This document shows positions 1 to 7,426 of a stretch of DNA of 29,914 bases, piece after piece; the first letter of the stretch is position 1; every line of letters starts with the position of its first letter. Made by a program: the position numbers and the translations under genes. This DNA comes from JAICTV01 sp035634055 (GTDB taxonomy: Bacteria; Planctomycetota; Phycisphaerae; Tepidisphaerales; Tepidisphaeraceae). The notes under the pieces were generated by a model. The model ran no database searches. It saw only the letters and a program-made list of their open reading frames with translations, and was not told the DNA's origin. Location: the NCBI GenBank assembly GCA_035634055.1, contig DASQDR010000233.1:1-29914 (forward strand). Direction: 5' to 3'.

Positions 1-83
1 CGGATCATCTCCGGAGGCCTCTTCTCTTGGATCGTGTCTGTCTCCCGTGCACGAGCCGCCGTCACGGCGGGACGCCTTGGCGA

Positions 84-467
84 TCAGCCCGCGTCGGTGT
101 GCGGCGCGGGTGCGGGATCGGAGTGCATCGCGCCGGCTTGGCCGGGCTGCTGCGACGCGCCAGCCTCCTGCTGCGACGACGTTGCCTCCGATGCCCCGTC
201 GCCGTCACCGTTCTGGCCCGGGCGACGGCGCTGGGCGGAGCTGCGTCCACCGCGGCGGCCGATCTCGGCCATGTGCTTGCGGTTCAGGCTCACCTTCTCG
301 CCGCCCTTGCGACCCGCAGCGCGGGCCTCGTCGGGGGTGAACTCGTGCGCCTTGCCCTTCTCGTGAGCGGCCCGCCCACCCTTGCGGGCGATTTCCCGCT
401 GGCGGTGGGCGTCCATCGATGCGAACCCCCGGTTGCGTGTTCGGGTGGTGGATTCCTGCTGGTCCAT
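84..467 (-). CDS. KGG-repeat general stress protein
   Basis: A 127-residue, very hydrophilic protein. Residues 13-75 match the stress-induced KGG family: GFASMD at 14-19, then three Gly-Gly repeats, ARKGGRAAHEKG (28-38), AGRKGGEKVS (51-60) and IGRRGGRSS (69-77). The C-terminal 45 residues are a low-complexity Gln/Ala/Gly/Asp tail. I chose the ATG at 467 because a good Shine-Dalgarno (AAGGGAG, minus strand, 473-479) lies 5 nt upstream and the KGG similarity begins just after it. The frame stays open upstream to 662, but that part is Arg/Gly-rich with no family match. Members of the family (for example E. coli YciG) are linked to general stress responses, but the molecular function is not known. 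The gene is divergent from sucA with a long gap between them, so it is probably a single transcription unit. Confidence 0.85.
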   Translation of the reverse strand: MDQQESTTRTRNRGFASMDAHRQREIARKGGRAAHEKGKAHEFTPDEARAAGRKGGEKVSLNRKHMAEIGRRGGRSSAQRRRPGQNGDGDGASEATSSQQEAGASQQPGQAGAMHSDPAPAPHTDAG

Positions 468-1100
468 ACCGACTCCCTTCTGCGACCCGCCCGCGCCGCC
501 GCCGCCCCGTCTTGGCGACCGGCCCGGCGACGCGTCAGAACGCCGCGGGCAGCGCCGGGGGGAGCGGGAAGCACGCACGAGCCGATCCGTCACGACCGCG
601 ACGGTCGGATGTTCGTGTTTGCCGTAACCCGGGACCTTCGCCTCAAACAGAACCGACACCAACGGCGACGTCGGGCGGCGATGTGTCGAGCCCGGGCGGC
701 ATTCTCATCCGGGCCTGCAACGTCGATACCAGCCGGCGCCAGGAACGTGTTTCCGGCGGCATCCCTTGCTTCGACGCGCGCCAATCCTCCACCGGCCGCG
801 CCAGGCCAATGCATGGGACATCACACAACTCGCGCGGCTGGTCGCCCCGTGCGACGCCCGTCGCAAGGATAGAGGATTTGGACGAGCCGGTGGTGCGGCG
901 AGGGTGCGGACGAGCCGCTCCGGCCACTGGCGATTTCGCCTTGGCGGATTACCATCTGATCACTTTCGCCGCTACGGCAGCCCGACCTAGAATGTTACAG
1001 AACGCTTCTGGCGCAACCCGTCGTCCCGGCCGATATGGATGTCGCGGGCCGGTCGGGGGTCGTCTCGTCTAATCAGATTGAGCCGCTGAGCAGGACAACC
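468..1100. other. Gene-free stretch between KGG gene and sucA
   Basis: This stretch of 633 bases separates two divergent genes. Several frames are open because of high GC, but their translations are Arg/Pro/Ala-rich with no recognisable family, so I do not call a gene. It must hold the promoters of both neighbours. The only AT-richer patch is near 955-1000, and it contains the candidate -10 for sucA. Confidence 0.6.
988..993 (+). promoter_or_regulatory. Candidate -10 element for sucA
   Basis: TAGAAT matches the sigma70 -10 consensus in five of six bases and sits in the only AT-rich patch upstream of sucA, about 107 bases before its ATG. No convincing -35 hexamer is seen at the usual spacing, so this is a weak call. 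Confidence 0.25.
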
Positions 1101-3947
1101 ATGACGCCGTTCGACATCGTCAACCGAGCCAACGCCGAGTACATCGACCAGCTTTACGCCCAGTACCAGCGCGACCCGCGCTCGGTGGACGCCAACTGGC
1201 AGGCCTTCTTCGCCGGGTTCGACGCCGGCGCCGCGCGCAACCAGACGCCCGGTGGGACGCACCCCGGTGAGCCGCCGCACCCCGACGGCGCGCTGACCAC
1301 CGGCGTCTACGACCTGGTCCACACCTACCGCGAGCTGGGGCACTTCGTCGCGCGCCTCGACCCGCTCGGCCACGACCGCCCGAGCCACCCGCTGCTGCAA
1401 CTGTCGGAGTTCGGCCTGACGACGGCCGACCTGGACAAGCCGTCGATCAAGGGCGGCTTCTGCGGCGAGACCGACGGCACGCTGCGCGATCTGATCGAGA
1501 AGCTCCGCGCCACCTACTGCCGCACCATCGGCGTGGAATTCATGGACATCCCGGACAAGGCCCAGCGCGAGTGGCTTGCCCAGCGGATGGAACCGATCCT
1601 CAACAAGCCAAACCTGACTGCCGAGGAGTCGCGCGCGATCCTGTTCCAGCTCGTCGCCGCCGAGGAGTTCGAGAAGTTCCTCCACACCCGCTACGTCGGG
1701 CAGAAGCGCTTCAGCATCGAGGGTGGGGAGTCGCTCATCACGCTGCTGAACACGCTGATCGAGGATGGCTCCAATCTGGGCGTCGAGGAAGCAATCCTGG
1801 GCATGGCCCACCGCGGGCGGCTGAACGTGCTGGCGCACGTGATGAACAAGCCCTACGAGACGATCCTGAGCGAGTTCGAGGGGACCTATAAGCAGGAGAA
1901 CGACGAGGGGGACGGCGACGTCAAGTACCACCTCGGCTACTCCAACGAGCGCACCACCGCCGGCGGGCGCAAGGTCCACCTGCTGCTGTCGCCCAACCCG
2001 TCGCACCTGGAGCTGGTCAACCCGGTCATGCAGGGGATCGTCCGGTCCAAGCAGACCTACACCGGCGACAAGGACCGCAACAAGATCATCCCCATCACGC
2101 TGCACGGCGACGCCGCCTTCACCGGGCAGGGCATCGTGCAGGAAACGCTCGGCCTGTCCGAGATGCCCGGCTACCGCACCGGCGGCACGGTGCACGTGAT
2201 CGTGAACAACCAGATCGGCTTCACGGCCACGCCGAAGCAGACCCGCTTCACCCCCTACCCGACGGACATCGCCAAGAGCATCCAGGCGCCGATGTTCCAC
2301 GTGAACGGCGACGACCCCGAGGCGGTCGTGCACGCGGCGCGGCTGGCGATCGCGTTCCGCGAGCAGTTCAAGATGGACGTGATCCTCGACCTGTGGTGCT
2401 ACCGCCGCCACGGTCACAACGAGACCGACGAGCCGGGCTTCACCCAACCGGTGATGTACCGCCAGATCGAGTCGCACAAGACGACCACCCGCCTCTACGC
2501 CGAGCGGCTGGAGGCCGAGGGGAAGATCGAGCCGGGCGACTACGAGGAGATGCGCCAGGAGGTGATCAACCGCCTGACCGCCGCGCAGGCGCTGGCCAAG
2601 GAGCTTAAGCCGCGCAACCGCAACGTCAGCCTTGGCCCCGCGTGGCGCGGCATGACCAAGGCGCCCGCCCGCGCGGGCGAGTGGCAGGGTCAGACGGCGG
2701 TGAAGGCGGACGTCCTCCGCCACGTCGTCGACCGCGCCACCAACGTCCCCGCCGACTTCACGCCGCACCCCAAGATCAAGCGCGTGCTGAGCGGGCGGAA
2801 GCAGATGGTCGAGACCGGCCGCGGCCTGGACTGGGGCGGCGCCGAGATGCTGGCGATGGGCTCCCTCCTGCTCGAGGGGCACTGGGTCCGCCTGATGGGG
2901 CAGGACGCCGAGCGCGGCACCTTCAGTCACCGCCACGCCATCCTCTACGACTTCGAGAGCGGCAAGCGCTACGTCCCGCTGGCGCACCTGTCGAAGGAGC
3001 AGGGGCACATCACCATCACCAACTCGATGCTCAGCGAGCTGGCGGTGCTGGGGTTCGAGTACGGCTACACGCTGGCCGACCCGCGCCCGCTGGTGGTGTG
3101 GGAGGCGCAGTTTGGCGATTTCGTCAACGGCGCGCAGCCGATCATTGACCAGTTCATCGTCGCCGGCGAGAGCAAGTGGCAGCTCATGAGCGGCCTGGTG
3201 ATGCTGCTGCCGCACGGCTACGAGGGGCAGGGCCCGGAGCACTCCAACGCCTACGTCGAGCGCTGGCTGAGCCTTTGCGCCGAGAACAACATCCAGGTCG
3301 CCACGCCGACGACGCCCGCGCAGTACTTCCACCTGCTGCGGCGGCAGATCCACCGCAAGTTCCGCAAGCCGCTGGTGGTCTTCACCCCCAAGGGGCTGCT
3401 GCGCTACGAGCCGTCGTTCTCCACCACCGAGGAGCTGACCGCCGGCCACTTCAACGCGGTGATCGACGACCCGCACGTGCACGACCGCGAGCGCATCCGC
3501 CGCGTGCTGCTCTGCACGGGCAAGGTGTACTACACGCTCCAGGCGGCGCGGGAGAAGACCGCCGCCGAGGGCAACGGCGCCGCCGCCGCCGGGGCGGACG
3601 TGGCGATCATCCGCGTCGAGCAGCTCTACCCGTTCCCCGAGGCCGAGGTGCGCGCGATGGTCGACAAGTATCGCCGCGTCGAAGAGATCGCCTGGGTGCA
3701 GGAGGAGCCGCGCAACCGTGGCGCCTGGACCTTCATGGAACCGCGCCTGCGCGCGATGTTCCCCGACACGCTGCTGGCCTACTACGGGCGCGACGAGAGC
3801 GCCAGCCCCGCCGTCGGCAGCGTCAAGACGCACCAGGTGGAGGAGAAAGAGCTCGTCGCCGCCGCCCTGAACATCCGCCCGCAGGCGGTCCCGGTCGCCA
3901 AGGGAACGCCCGCGACCGCCAGCGCCGAGACGGCGGCGTCGCAGTAG
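1101..3947 (+). CDS. sucA: 2-oxoglutarate dehydrogenase E1 component
   Basis: Thiamine-diphosphate-dependent E1 subunit of the 2-oxoglutarate dehydrogenase complex (TCA cycle); it decarboxylates 2-oxoglutarate and transfers the succinyl group to the lipoyl arm of E2. The 948 residues are close to the usual E1o length. The N-terminal E2-binding segment is at 10-40 (NAEYIDQLY). The E1 domain at about 190-520 carries GMAHRGRLNVL (234-244), SPNPSHLE (297-304), GDAAFTGQG (336-344) and NNQIGFT (369-375), the GD...NNQ pair being the ThDP/Mg site. The transketolase-type pyrimidine-binding domain spans about 575-770, with GQDAERGTFSHRH (600-612) and PHGYEGQGPEHSNAY (704-718), followed by the E1o C-terminal domain. 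The ATG at 1101 has AGGA five bases upstream; an in-frame ATG at 1035 would add 22 residues with no family match. The partner sucB lies 5.3 kb downstream. Confidence 0.97.
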   Translation: MTPFDIVNRANAEYIDQLYAQYQRDPRSVDANWQAFFAGFDAGAARNQTPGGTHPGEPPHPDGALTTGVYDLVHTYRELGHFVARLDPLGHDRPSHPLLQLSEFGLTTADLDKPSIKGGFCGETDGTLRDLIEKLRATYCRTIGVEFMDIPDKAQREWLAQRMEPILNKPNLTAEESRAILFQLVAAEEFEKFLHTRYVGQKRFSIEGGESLITLLNTLIEDGSNLGVEEAILGMAHRGRLNVLAHVMNKPYETILSEFEGTYKQENDEGDGDVKYHLGYSNERTTAGGRKVHLLLSPNPSHLELVNPVMQGIVRSKQTYTGDKDRNKIIPITLHGDAAFTGQGIVQETLGLSEMPGYRTGGTVHVIVNNQIGFTATPKQTRFTPYPTDIAKSIQAPMFHVNGDDPEAVVHAARLAIAFREQFKMDVILDLWCYRRHGHNETDEPGFTQPVMYRQIESHKTTTRLYAERLEAEGKIEPGDYEEMRQEVINRLTAAQALAKELKPRNRNVSLGPAWRGMTKAPARAGEWQGQTAVKADVLRHVVDRATNVPADFTPHPKIKRVLSGRKQMVETGRGLDWGGAEMLAMGSLLLEGHWVRLMGQDAERGTFSHRHAILYDFESGKRYVPLAHLSKEQGHITITNSMLSELAVLGFEYGYTLADPRPLVVWEAQFGDFVNGAQPIIDQFIVAGESKWQLMSGLVMLLPHGYEGQGPEHSNAYVERWLSLCAENNIQVATPTTPAQYFHLLRRQIHRKFRKPLVVFTPKGLLRYEPSFSTTEELTAGHFNAVIDDPHVHDRERIRRVLLCTGKVYYTLQAAREKTAAEGNGAAAAGADVAIIRVEQLYPFPEAEVRAMVDKYRRVEEIAWVQEEPRNRGAWTFMEPRLRAMFPDTLLAYYGRDESASPAVGSVKTHQVEEKELVAAALNIRPQAVPVAKGTPATASAETAASQ

Positions 3948-3983
3948 CGCGCCGGCGCCGGTCAGTCGAGCGGTGAACTACGC

Positions 3984-4021
3984 AGAGGCGCGCCCCCCGG
4001 CCGGGCGCGCCTCTTCTCTTT
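3984..4021 (+). terminator. Rho-independent terminator of sucA
   Basis: A perfect 12-bp GC-rich stem (3984-3995 with 4003-4014) and a 7-base loop are followed by a pyrimidine/T-rich tail, TTCTCTTT (4014-4021). It lies 37 bases after the sucA stop. The tail ends on the base before the truB ATG, so sucA transcription should stop immediately before truB. Confidence 0.85.
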
Positions 4022-4963
4022 ATGAACCCGGGCATCCACCTCTTTCACAAGCCGGTCGGCCCGACCAGCTTCTCCGTCGTGCAAGCCTGCATGGCCGCGA
4101 TCTCGGGGCACGCGGGGGGCGGGCGGAAGCCGCCGAAGGTGTGCCATGGCGGCACGCTCGACCCCTTCGCCAGCGGGCTATTGCCAATCCTCGTCGGAGG
4201 TGCCACGAAATTGTTTGAGCACCTGCACGCGGTGCCAAAGGTGTACGAGGCGACGGTTGCCTGGGGCATCGAGACTGACAACGGCGATCCCCTCGGTCGC
4301 GCCACGTTCACGGGCAACGCGTTCGCCCTGACGCCGGCGCAACTTGACGCGGCGCTTGCTCCGCTCATCGGATGGCACGACCAGGTCCCGCCCGTGACCA
4401 GCGCCAAGCGCGTCCCGCGCGCCGACGGCGCCGGGACCGAGCGCGCCTACGAGAAGGCGCACCGCGGTGAGGCATTCGAGCTCCCGCCATCGCGCGTTTA
4501 CCTGCACGAGGCGGCCTGGCTCGCGCACGACCTCCCGCGCAGCAGCCGGCTTCGCCTCAGCGTGCGAGGGGGGTTTTACGTCCGGTCCCTCGCCCGCGAC
4601 CTCGGCCGGCAGCTCGGCTGCGGCGCTCACCTCTCGGCCCTGCATCGCTGCGCGATCGGGCCGTACGCCGACCCGGGGCCCGCCCCCGCGATGCCCGTGA
4701 GCGTGGCCGGCGGTAACCTCCTTCCTTGGCTGCCGGGCTTTGATCTGATTGACCAGGACGTCGGTCACCTCCGCCAGCACCGTCCGGTCCTGCGGAGCGA
4801 CGCGAGGCACGTCGCCCCCGACTGGCCGCTTCCCGAGGGCTTCCCCGCGGAGTTGGCCGAGCGGCAGGTCGTGCGGGGCTTCCACCGCCAGAAGCTCGCC
4901 TTCCTCCTCCGCCGCGACGGCAACCACTTTCGGCGGCTGACGGAATTTCCCGGCGGGCTGTGA
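4022..4963 (+). CDS. truB: tRNA pseudouridine(55) synthase TruB
   Basis: Converts U55 in the T-loop of most tRNAs to pseudouridine. The 313-residue protein has TruB landmarks: HKPVGPTSFSVVQ (9-21), the catalytic motif GGTLDPFASGLLPI (43-56) with the nucleophilic Asp47, YEATVAWG (75-82), QVPPVTSAKRV (121-131) and a late GGFYVRSLARDLG block. The ATG at 4022 fits the family's N-terminus, but no Shine-Dalgarno precedes it because the sucA terminator tail abuts the codon. The gene may therefore be translated by an SD-independent route or depend on readthrough; no separate promoter was recognised. In many bacteria truB sits with rbfA/infB/rpsO; here it does not. The C-terminus (about 225-313) is poorly conserved. 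Confidence 0.95.
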   Translation: MNPGIHLFHKPVGPTSFSVVQACMAAISGHAGGGRKPPKVCHGGTLDPFASGLLPILVGGATKLFEHLHAVPKVYEATVAWGIETDNGDPLGRATFTGNAFALTPAQLDAALAPLIGWHDQVPPVTSAKRVPRADGAGTERAYEKAHRGEAFELPPSRVYLHEAAWLAHDLPRSSRLRLSVRGGFYVRSLARDLGRQLGCGAHLSALHRCAIGPYADPGPAPAMPVSVAGGNLLPWLPGFDLIDQDVGHLRQHRPVLRSDARHVAPDWPLPEGFPAELAERQVVRGFHRQKLAFLLRRDGNHFRRLTEFPGGL

Positions 4964-4986
4964 CCGCGCCCGCGTGGGCCCCCGCC

Positions 4987-5004
4987 GCCGCCGCTGGCGG
5001 CTTT
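4987..5004 (+). terminator. Weak terminator-like hairpin after truB
   Basis: A 6-bp stem, GCCGCC (4987-4992) with GGCGGC (4996-5001), has a three-base loop and is followed by only TTT. It lies 24 bases past the truB stop and runs into the candidate kinase promoter. Such short GC palindromes are common in this sequence, so support is weak. Confidence 0.3.
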
Positions 5005-5031
5005 GCCGCTGGCGCGGCAGCGGGGTAAACT
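5003..5031 (+). promoter_or_regulatory. Candidate sigma70 promoter of the histidine kinase
   Basis: TTGCCG (5003-5008) and TAAACT (5026-5031) are separated by exactly 17 bases, which resembles TTGACA-17-TATAAT. Transcription would begin near 5038. That argues against an in-frame TTG at 5003 as the start codon and favours a start further downstream. Confidence 0.45.
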
Positions 5032-5089
5032 GGACCCCGTCGTTCCAGCTCGCCCGCGCCTCGATCCATTTTTTGTGAGGCATACCGAT

Positions 5090-7147
5090 TTGCGCCAGAC
5101 CACCGCCGGTTCCTGCCGTCCGCGATTGGGTCGAGTCATTGTCGTCATGGCGATGGTCGCCCTCTGCGCCGCCGCCGTGCCGTCCGCCTTCGCGGCGGAT
5201 CCGGCGCACGATCACGCCATGGCCGTTAACGACGCGGCGTCGTCAGGCGATGGGTTCTTCACGAACCTGCTCAAGACCTACACCCCACGCCAGATCTGCA
5301 TGCATCGTGAGCGGGCGGTGGTGTGGCTGCACTTCGCGAGCGACGCCTTCATCGCGATCGCCTACTTCACTATCCCCGTCGCCCTGATGACGTTTGTCCG
5401 CCGGCGGAAGGACCTGGCGTTCAACTGGATGTTCGTCTGCTTTGCCGTCTTCATCCTGGCGTGCGGGCTCACGCACGTGATGAACGTGCTGGCGCTGTGG
5501 CAGGCGGTCTACCGGCTCGACGGGCTGGTCAAGCTCGTGACCGCCGTCGCCTCGATCAGCACGGCCATCTTGCTGTGGCGGTTGCTCCCCGCGGCGATCG
5601 CGCTGCCCAGCCCCGGGCAGTTGCGCGAGGCGAACGCGAAGCTCGGCGACGAGATCATCGAGCGCCGGCAGGCGGAAGAAAGCTTGCGGCAGATGCAGGC
5701 GCAGCTCGAGCAACGCGTGCGCGAGCGGACGGCGGAGCTGGAGACGGCCAACAGCGTGCTGCGGTCGGAGGTGACGGCCCGCCAGGCCGCCGAGGCCGGC
5801 CGCGAGCAACTGCTCCGCAGTGAGCGCGCCGCGCGCGAGGAGGCGGAGCGCGCTAGCCGGATGAAGGACGATTTCCTCGCCACGCTCAGCCACGAGCTCC
5901 GCACGCCGCTCAACGCCATCCTCGGGTGGTCGCAACTGCTGCTGCGCGAGCTCGTTCCCGCGCCCGCGCGCGCCGCAGGCGCCGCCGCCAACGGAACCGG
6001 TGGAGCGGCCGGCGACGCGGCGACGGGTGACGGCGACGGATCTACCCGCTCCCCGGACACCGGCGGCGGCGCCAGCGGCGGTGCCGCCGCGCAAAATGAT
6101 GACGACCTCGGCCTGCGCACGATCGAGCGCAACGCCCGCGCGCAGGCGCAGCTCATCGACGACCTGCTTGACATGAGCCGCATCCAGTCCGGCAAGCTGC
6201 GGCTGGACGTGCAGCGGGCGGACGTGGTCGGCGTGGTGAGCGCCGCGATCGAGACCGTTGCCCCCGCCGCCGAGGCCAAGGAGATCCGCCTGACCCGCGC
6301 GCTCGACCCGGTCGCCGGCCCCGTCAGCGGCGACCCCGCGCGGCTCCAGCAGGTCGTCTGGAACCTGCTCACCAACGCGGTGAAGTTCACCCCCAAGGGG
6401 GGGCAGGTGCACGTTGACCTCCGGCGGGTGGATTCCAGCCTCCAGATCACCGTGAGCGACAGCGGCATCGGCATCCACGCCGACTTCCTGCCCCACGTGT
6501 TCGACCGCTTCCGCCAGGCGGATTCGGCGACGACGCGGCAGCACGGGGGGCTCGGGCTGGGGCTGTCGATCGCCCGCAGCTTGGTGGAGATGCACGGCGG
6601 CACCATCACCGCCAGCAGCCCGGGTGAGGGGCACGGCGCGACGTTCGCCGTTCACCTGCCGCTGCTGGCGGTCTCCGCACCGCGATCGGACGCGCCCGCA
6701 GAAGGCGGCGCCCGCCCGTCCGGCTGGGCGGAACCGGCGCACGCGGCGCTGGAGGCGATCGACCTCACGGGCGTCAAGGTCCTGGTGGTGGACGACGAGG
6801 AGGACGCGCGAACGCTGGTCGCCCGCGTGCTGCAACAGTGCGGTGCCGAGGTGATCCGGGCGACCAGCGCCGCCGAGGCGCTGGAGGCCGTCCGCGCGCA
6901 TCGCCCCAACGTCATCCTCAGCGACATCGGCATGCCCGCCGAGGACGGGTACAGCTTGATCCGAAAGGTGCGGGAGCTTGGCGCGGATAGCGGCGGCGCC
7001 ACGCCCGCGGCGGCGCTGACCGCGTTCGCGCGCTCAGAGGACCGCCGACGGGCGCTGATGGCGGGTTTTCAGTCCCACATCGTCAAGCCGGTCGAGCCGG
7101 CCGAACTGGCGACGGTCGTGGCGAGCCTGGCGGGTAGGACGGGCTGA
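5090..7147 (+). CDS. ETR1-like (ethylene-sensor type) hybrid histidine kinase
   Basis: Membrane hybrid sensor kinase, 685 residues from the TTG at 5090, chosen for an upstream GTGAGG and the resulting normal signal peptide; the frame is open from a TTG at 5003. A signal peptide (about 1-36) is followed by a three-helix ethylene-receptor domain (about 55-170): SDAFIAIAYFTIP (84-96) and CGLTH (125-129). These match plant ETR1 at Asp25, Tyr32, Cys65 and His69, the last two being Cu(I) ligands. Next come a coiled coil (about 176-261), a DHp domain with SHELRTP (phospho-acceptor His268) and an HATPase domain with N425/N429, DSGIG (457-461) and GLGLG. A receiver domain (563-681) has DD 568-569, phospho-acceptor Asp612, Thr644 and Lys666. 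A 50-residue Ala/Gly/Thr-rich insert splits the two DHp helices. Ligand binding is inferred; no output regulator is adjacent. Confidence 0.92.
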   Translation: MRQTTAGSCRPRLGRVIVVMAMVALCAAAVPSAFAADPAHDHAMAVNDAASSGDGFFTNLLKTYTPRQICMHRERAVVWLHFASDAFIAIAYFTIPVALMTFVRRRKDLAFNWMFVCFAVFILACGLTHVMNVLALWQAVYRLDGLVKLVTAVASISTAILLWRLLPAAIALPSPGQLREANAKLGDEIIERRQAEESLRQMQAQLEQRVRERTAELETANSVLRSEVTARQAAEAGREQLLRSERAAREEAERASRMKDDFLATLSHELRTPLNAILGWSQLLLRELVPAPARAAGAAANGTGGAAGDAATGDGDGSTRSPDTGGGASGGAAAQNDDDLGLRTIERNARAQAQLIDDLLDMSRIQSGKLRLDVQRADVVGVVSAAIETVAPAAEAKEIRLTRALDPVAGPVSGDPARLQQVVWNLLTNAVKFTPKGGQVHVDLRRVDSSLQITVSDSGIGIHADFLPHVFDRFRQADSATTRQHGGLGLGLSIARSLVEMHGGTITASSPGEGHGATFAVHLPLLAVSAPRSDAPAEGGARPSGWAEPAHAALEAIDLTGVKVLVVDDEEDARTLVARVLQQCGAEVIRATSAAEALEAVRAHRPNVILSDIGMPAEDGYSLIRKVRELGADSGGATPAAALTAFARSEDRRRALMAGFQSHIVKPVEPAELATVVASLAGRTG

Positions 7148-7270
7148 CGCACGTGCTGACGCACGTGGCGCGACCACTCCCGCGCTCCGCGGTTGCGCCG
7201 CCGGCGCTGCCGCGGGTTACGTGACTGCCGCCGGCGCTGCCGCGGGTTACGTGACTGCCGCCGGCGCTGC
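7143..7270 (+). repeat. Tandem repeats in the kinase-glycosyltransferase gap
   Basis: Two tandem arrays lie in the 279-base gap after the kinase. A 12-bp unit (GCTGACGCACGT) occurs twice at 7143-7166, and its first copy contains the kinase stop codon. A 30-bp unit occurs twice and then partially (7197-7226, 7227-7256, 7257-7270). The copies are essentially identical, which implies recent slippage. There are no unique spacers, so this is not a CRISPR. The rest of the gap (7271-7426) shows nothing recognisable. Confidence 0.85.
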
Positions 7271-7426
7271 TGCCACCGCCGTGACGCGTGCCTTTCCCTC
7301 CTTCTGCTTATCGCTATCTTCCGCTCGCGCGGTCGGCGGTTCGCGCCTACGAGAGCCGTGCGCCCGCTACCGCAACGACGGCATTTGCGGCGGCGTCTCT
7401 AGCGGCAGCGTGGGGGTCAGGCGGTA

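Noticed and set aside
468..662. N-terminal extension of the KGG protein (65 codons)
   Set aside because: The Shine-Dalgarno and family similarity both support the ATG at 467; the extension is Arg/Gly-rich and unmatched.
643..927. A 94-codon minus-strand frame in the gap upstream of sucA
   Set aside because: No family resemblance, no Shine-Dalgarno, and the composition is like the other chance frames in this GC-rich DNA.
987..3833. A 948-codon open frame antisense to sucA
   Set aside because: It mirrors sucA, whose family identity is certain. The translation is Arg/Val/Leu/Asp/His-rich with no family match. Long antisense frames are expected at this GC content.
7197..7270. Possible CRISPR array
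   Set aside because: The 30-bp units are directly adjacent with no spacers, and no cas genes are present.
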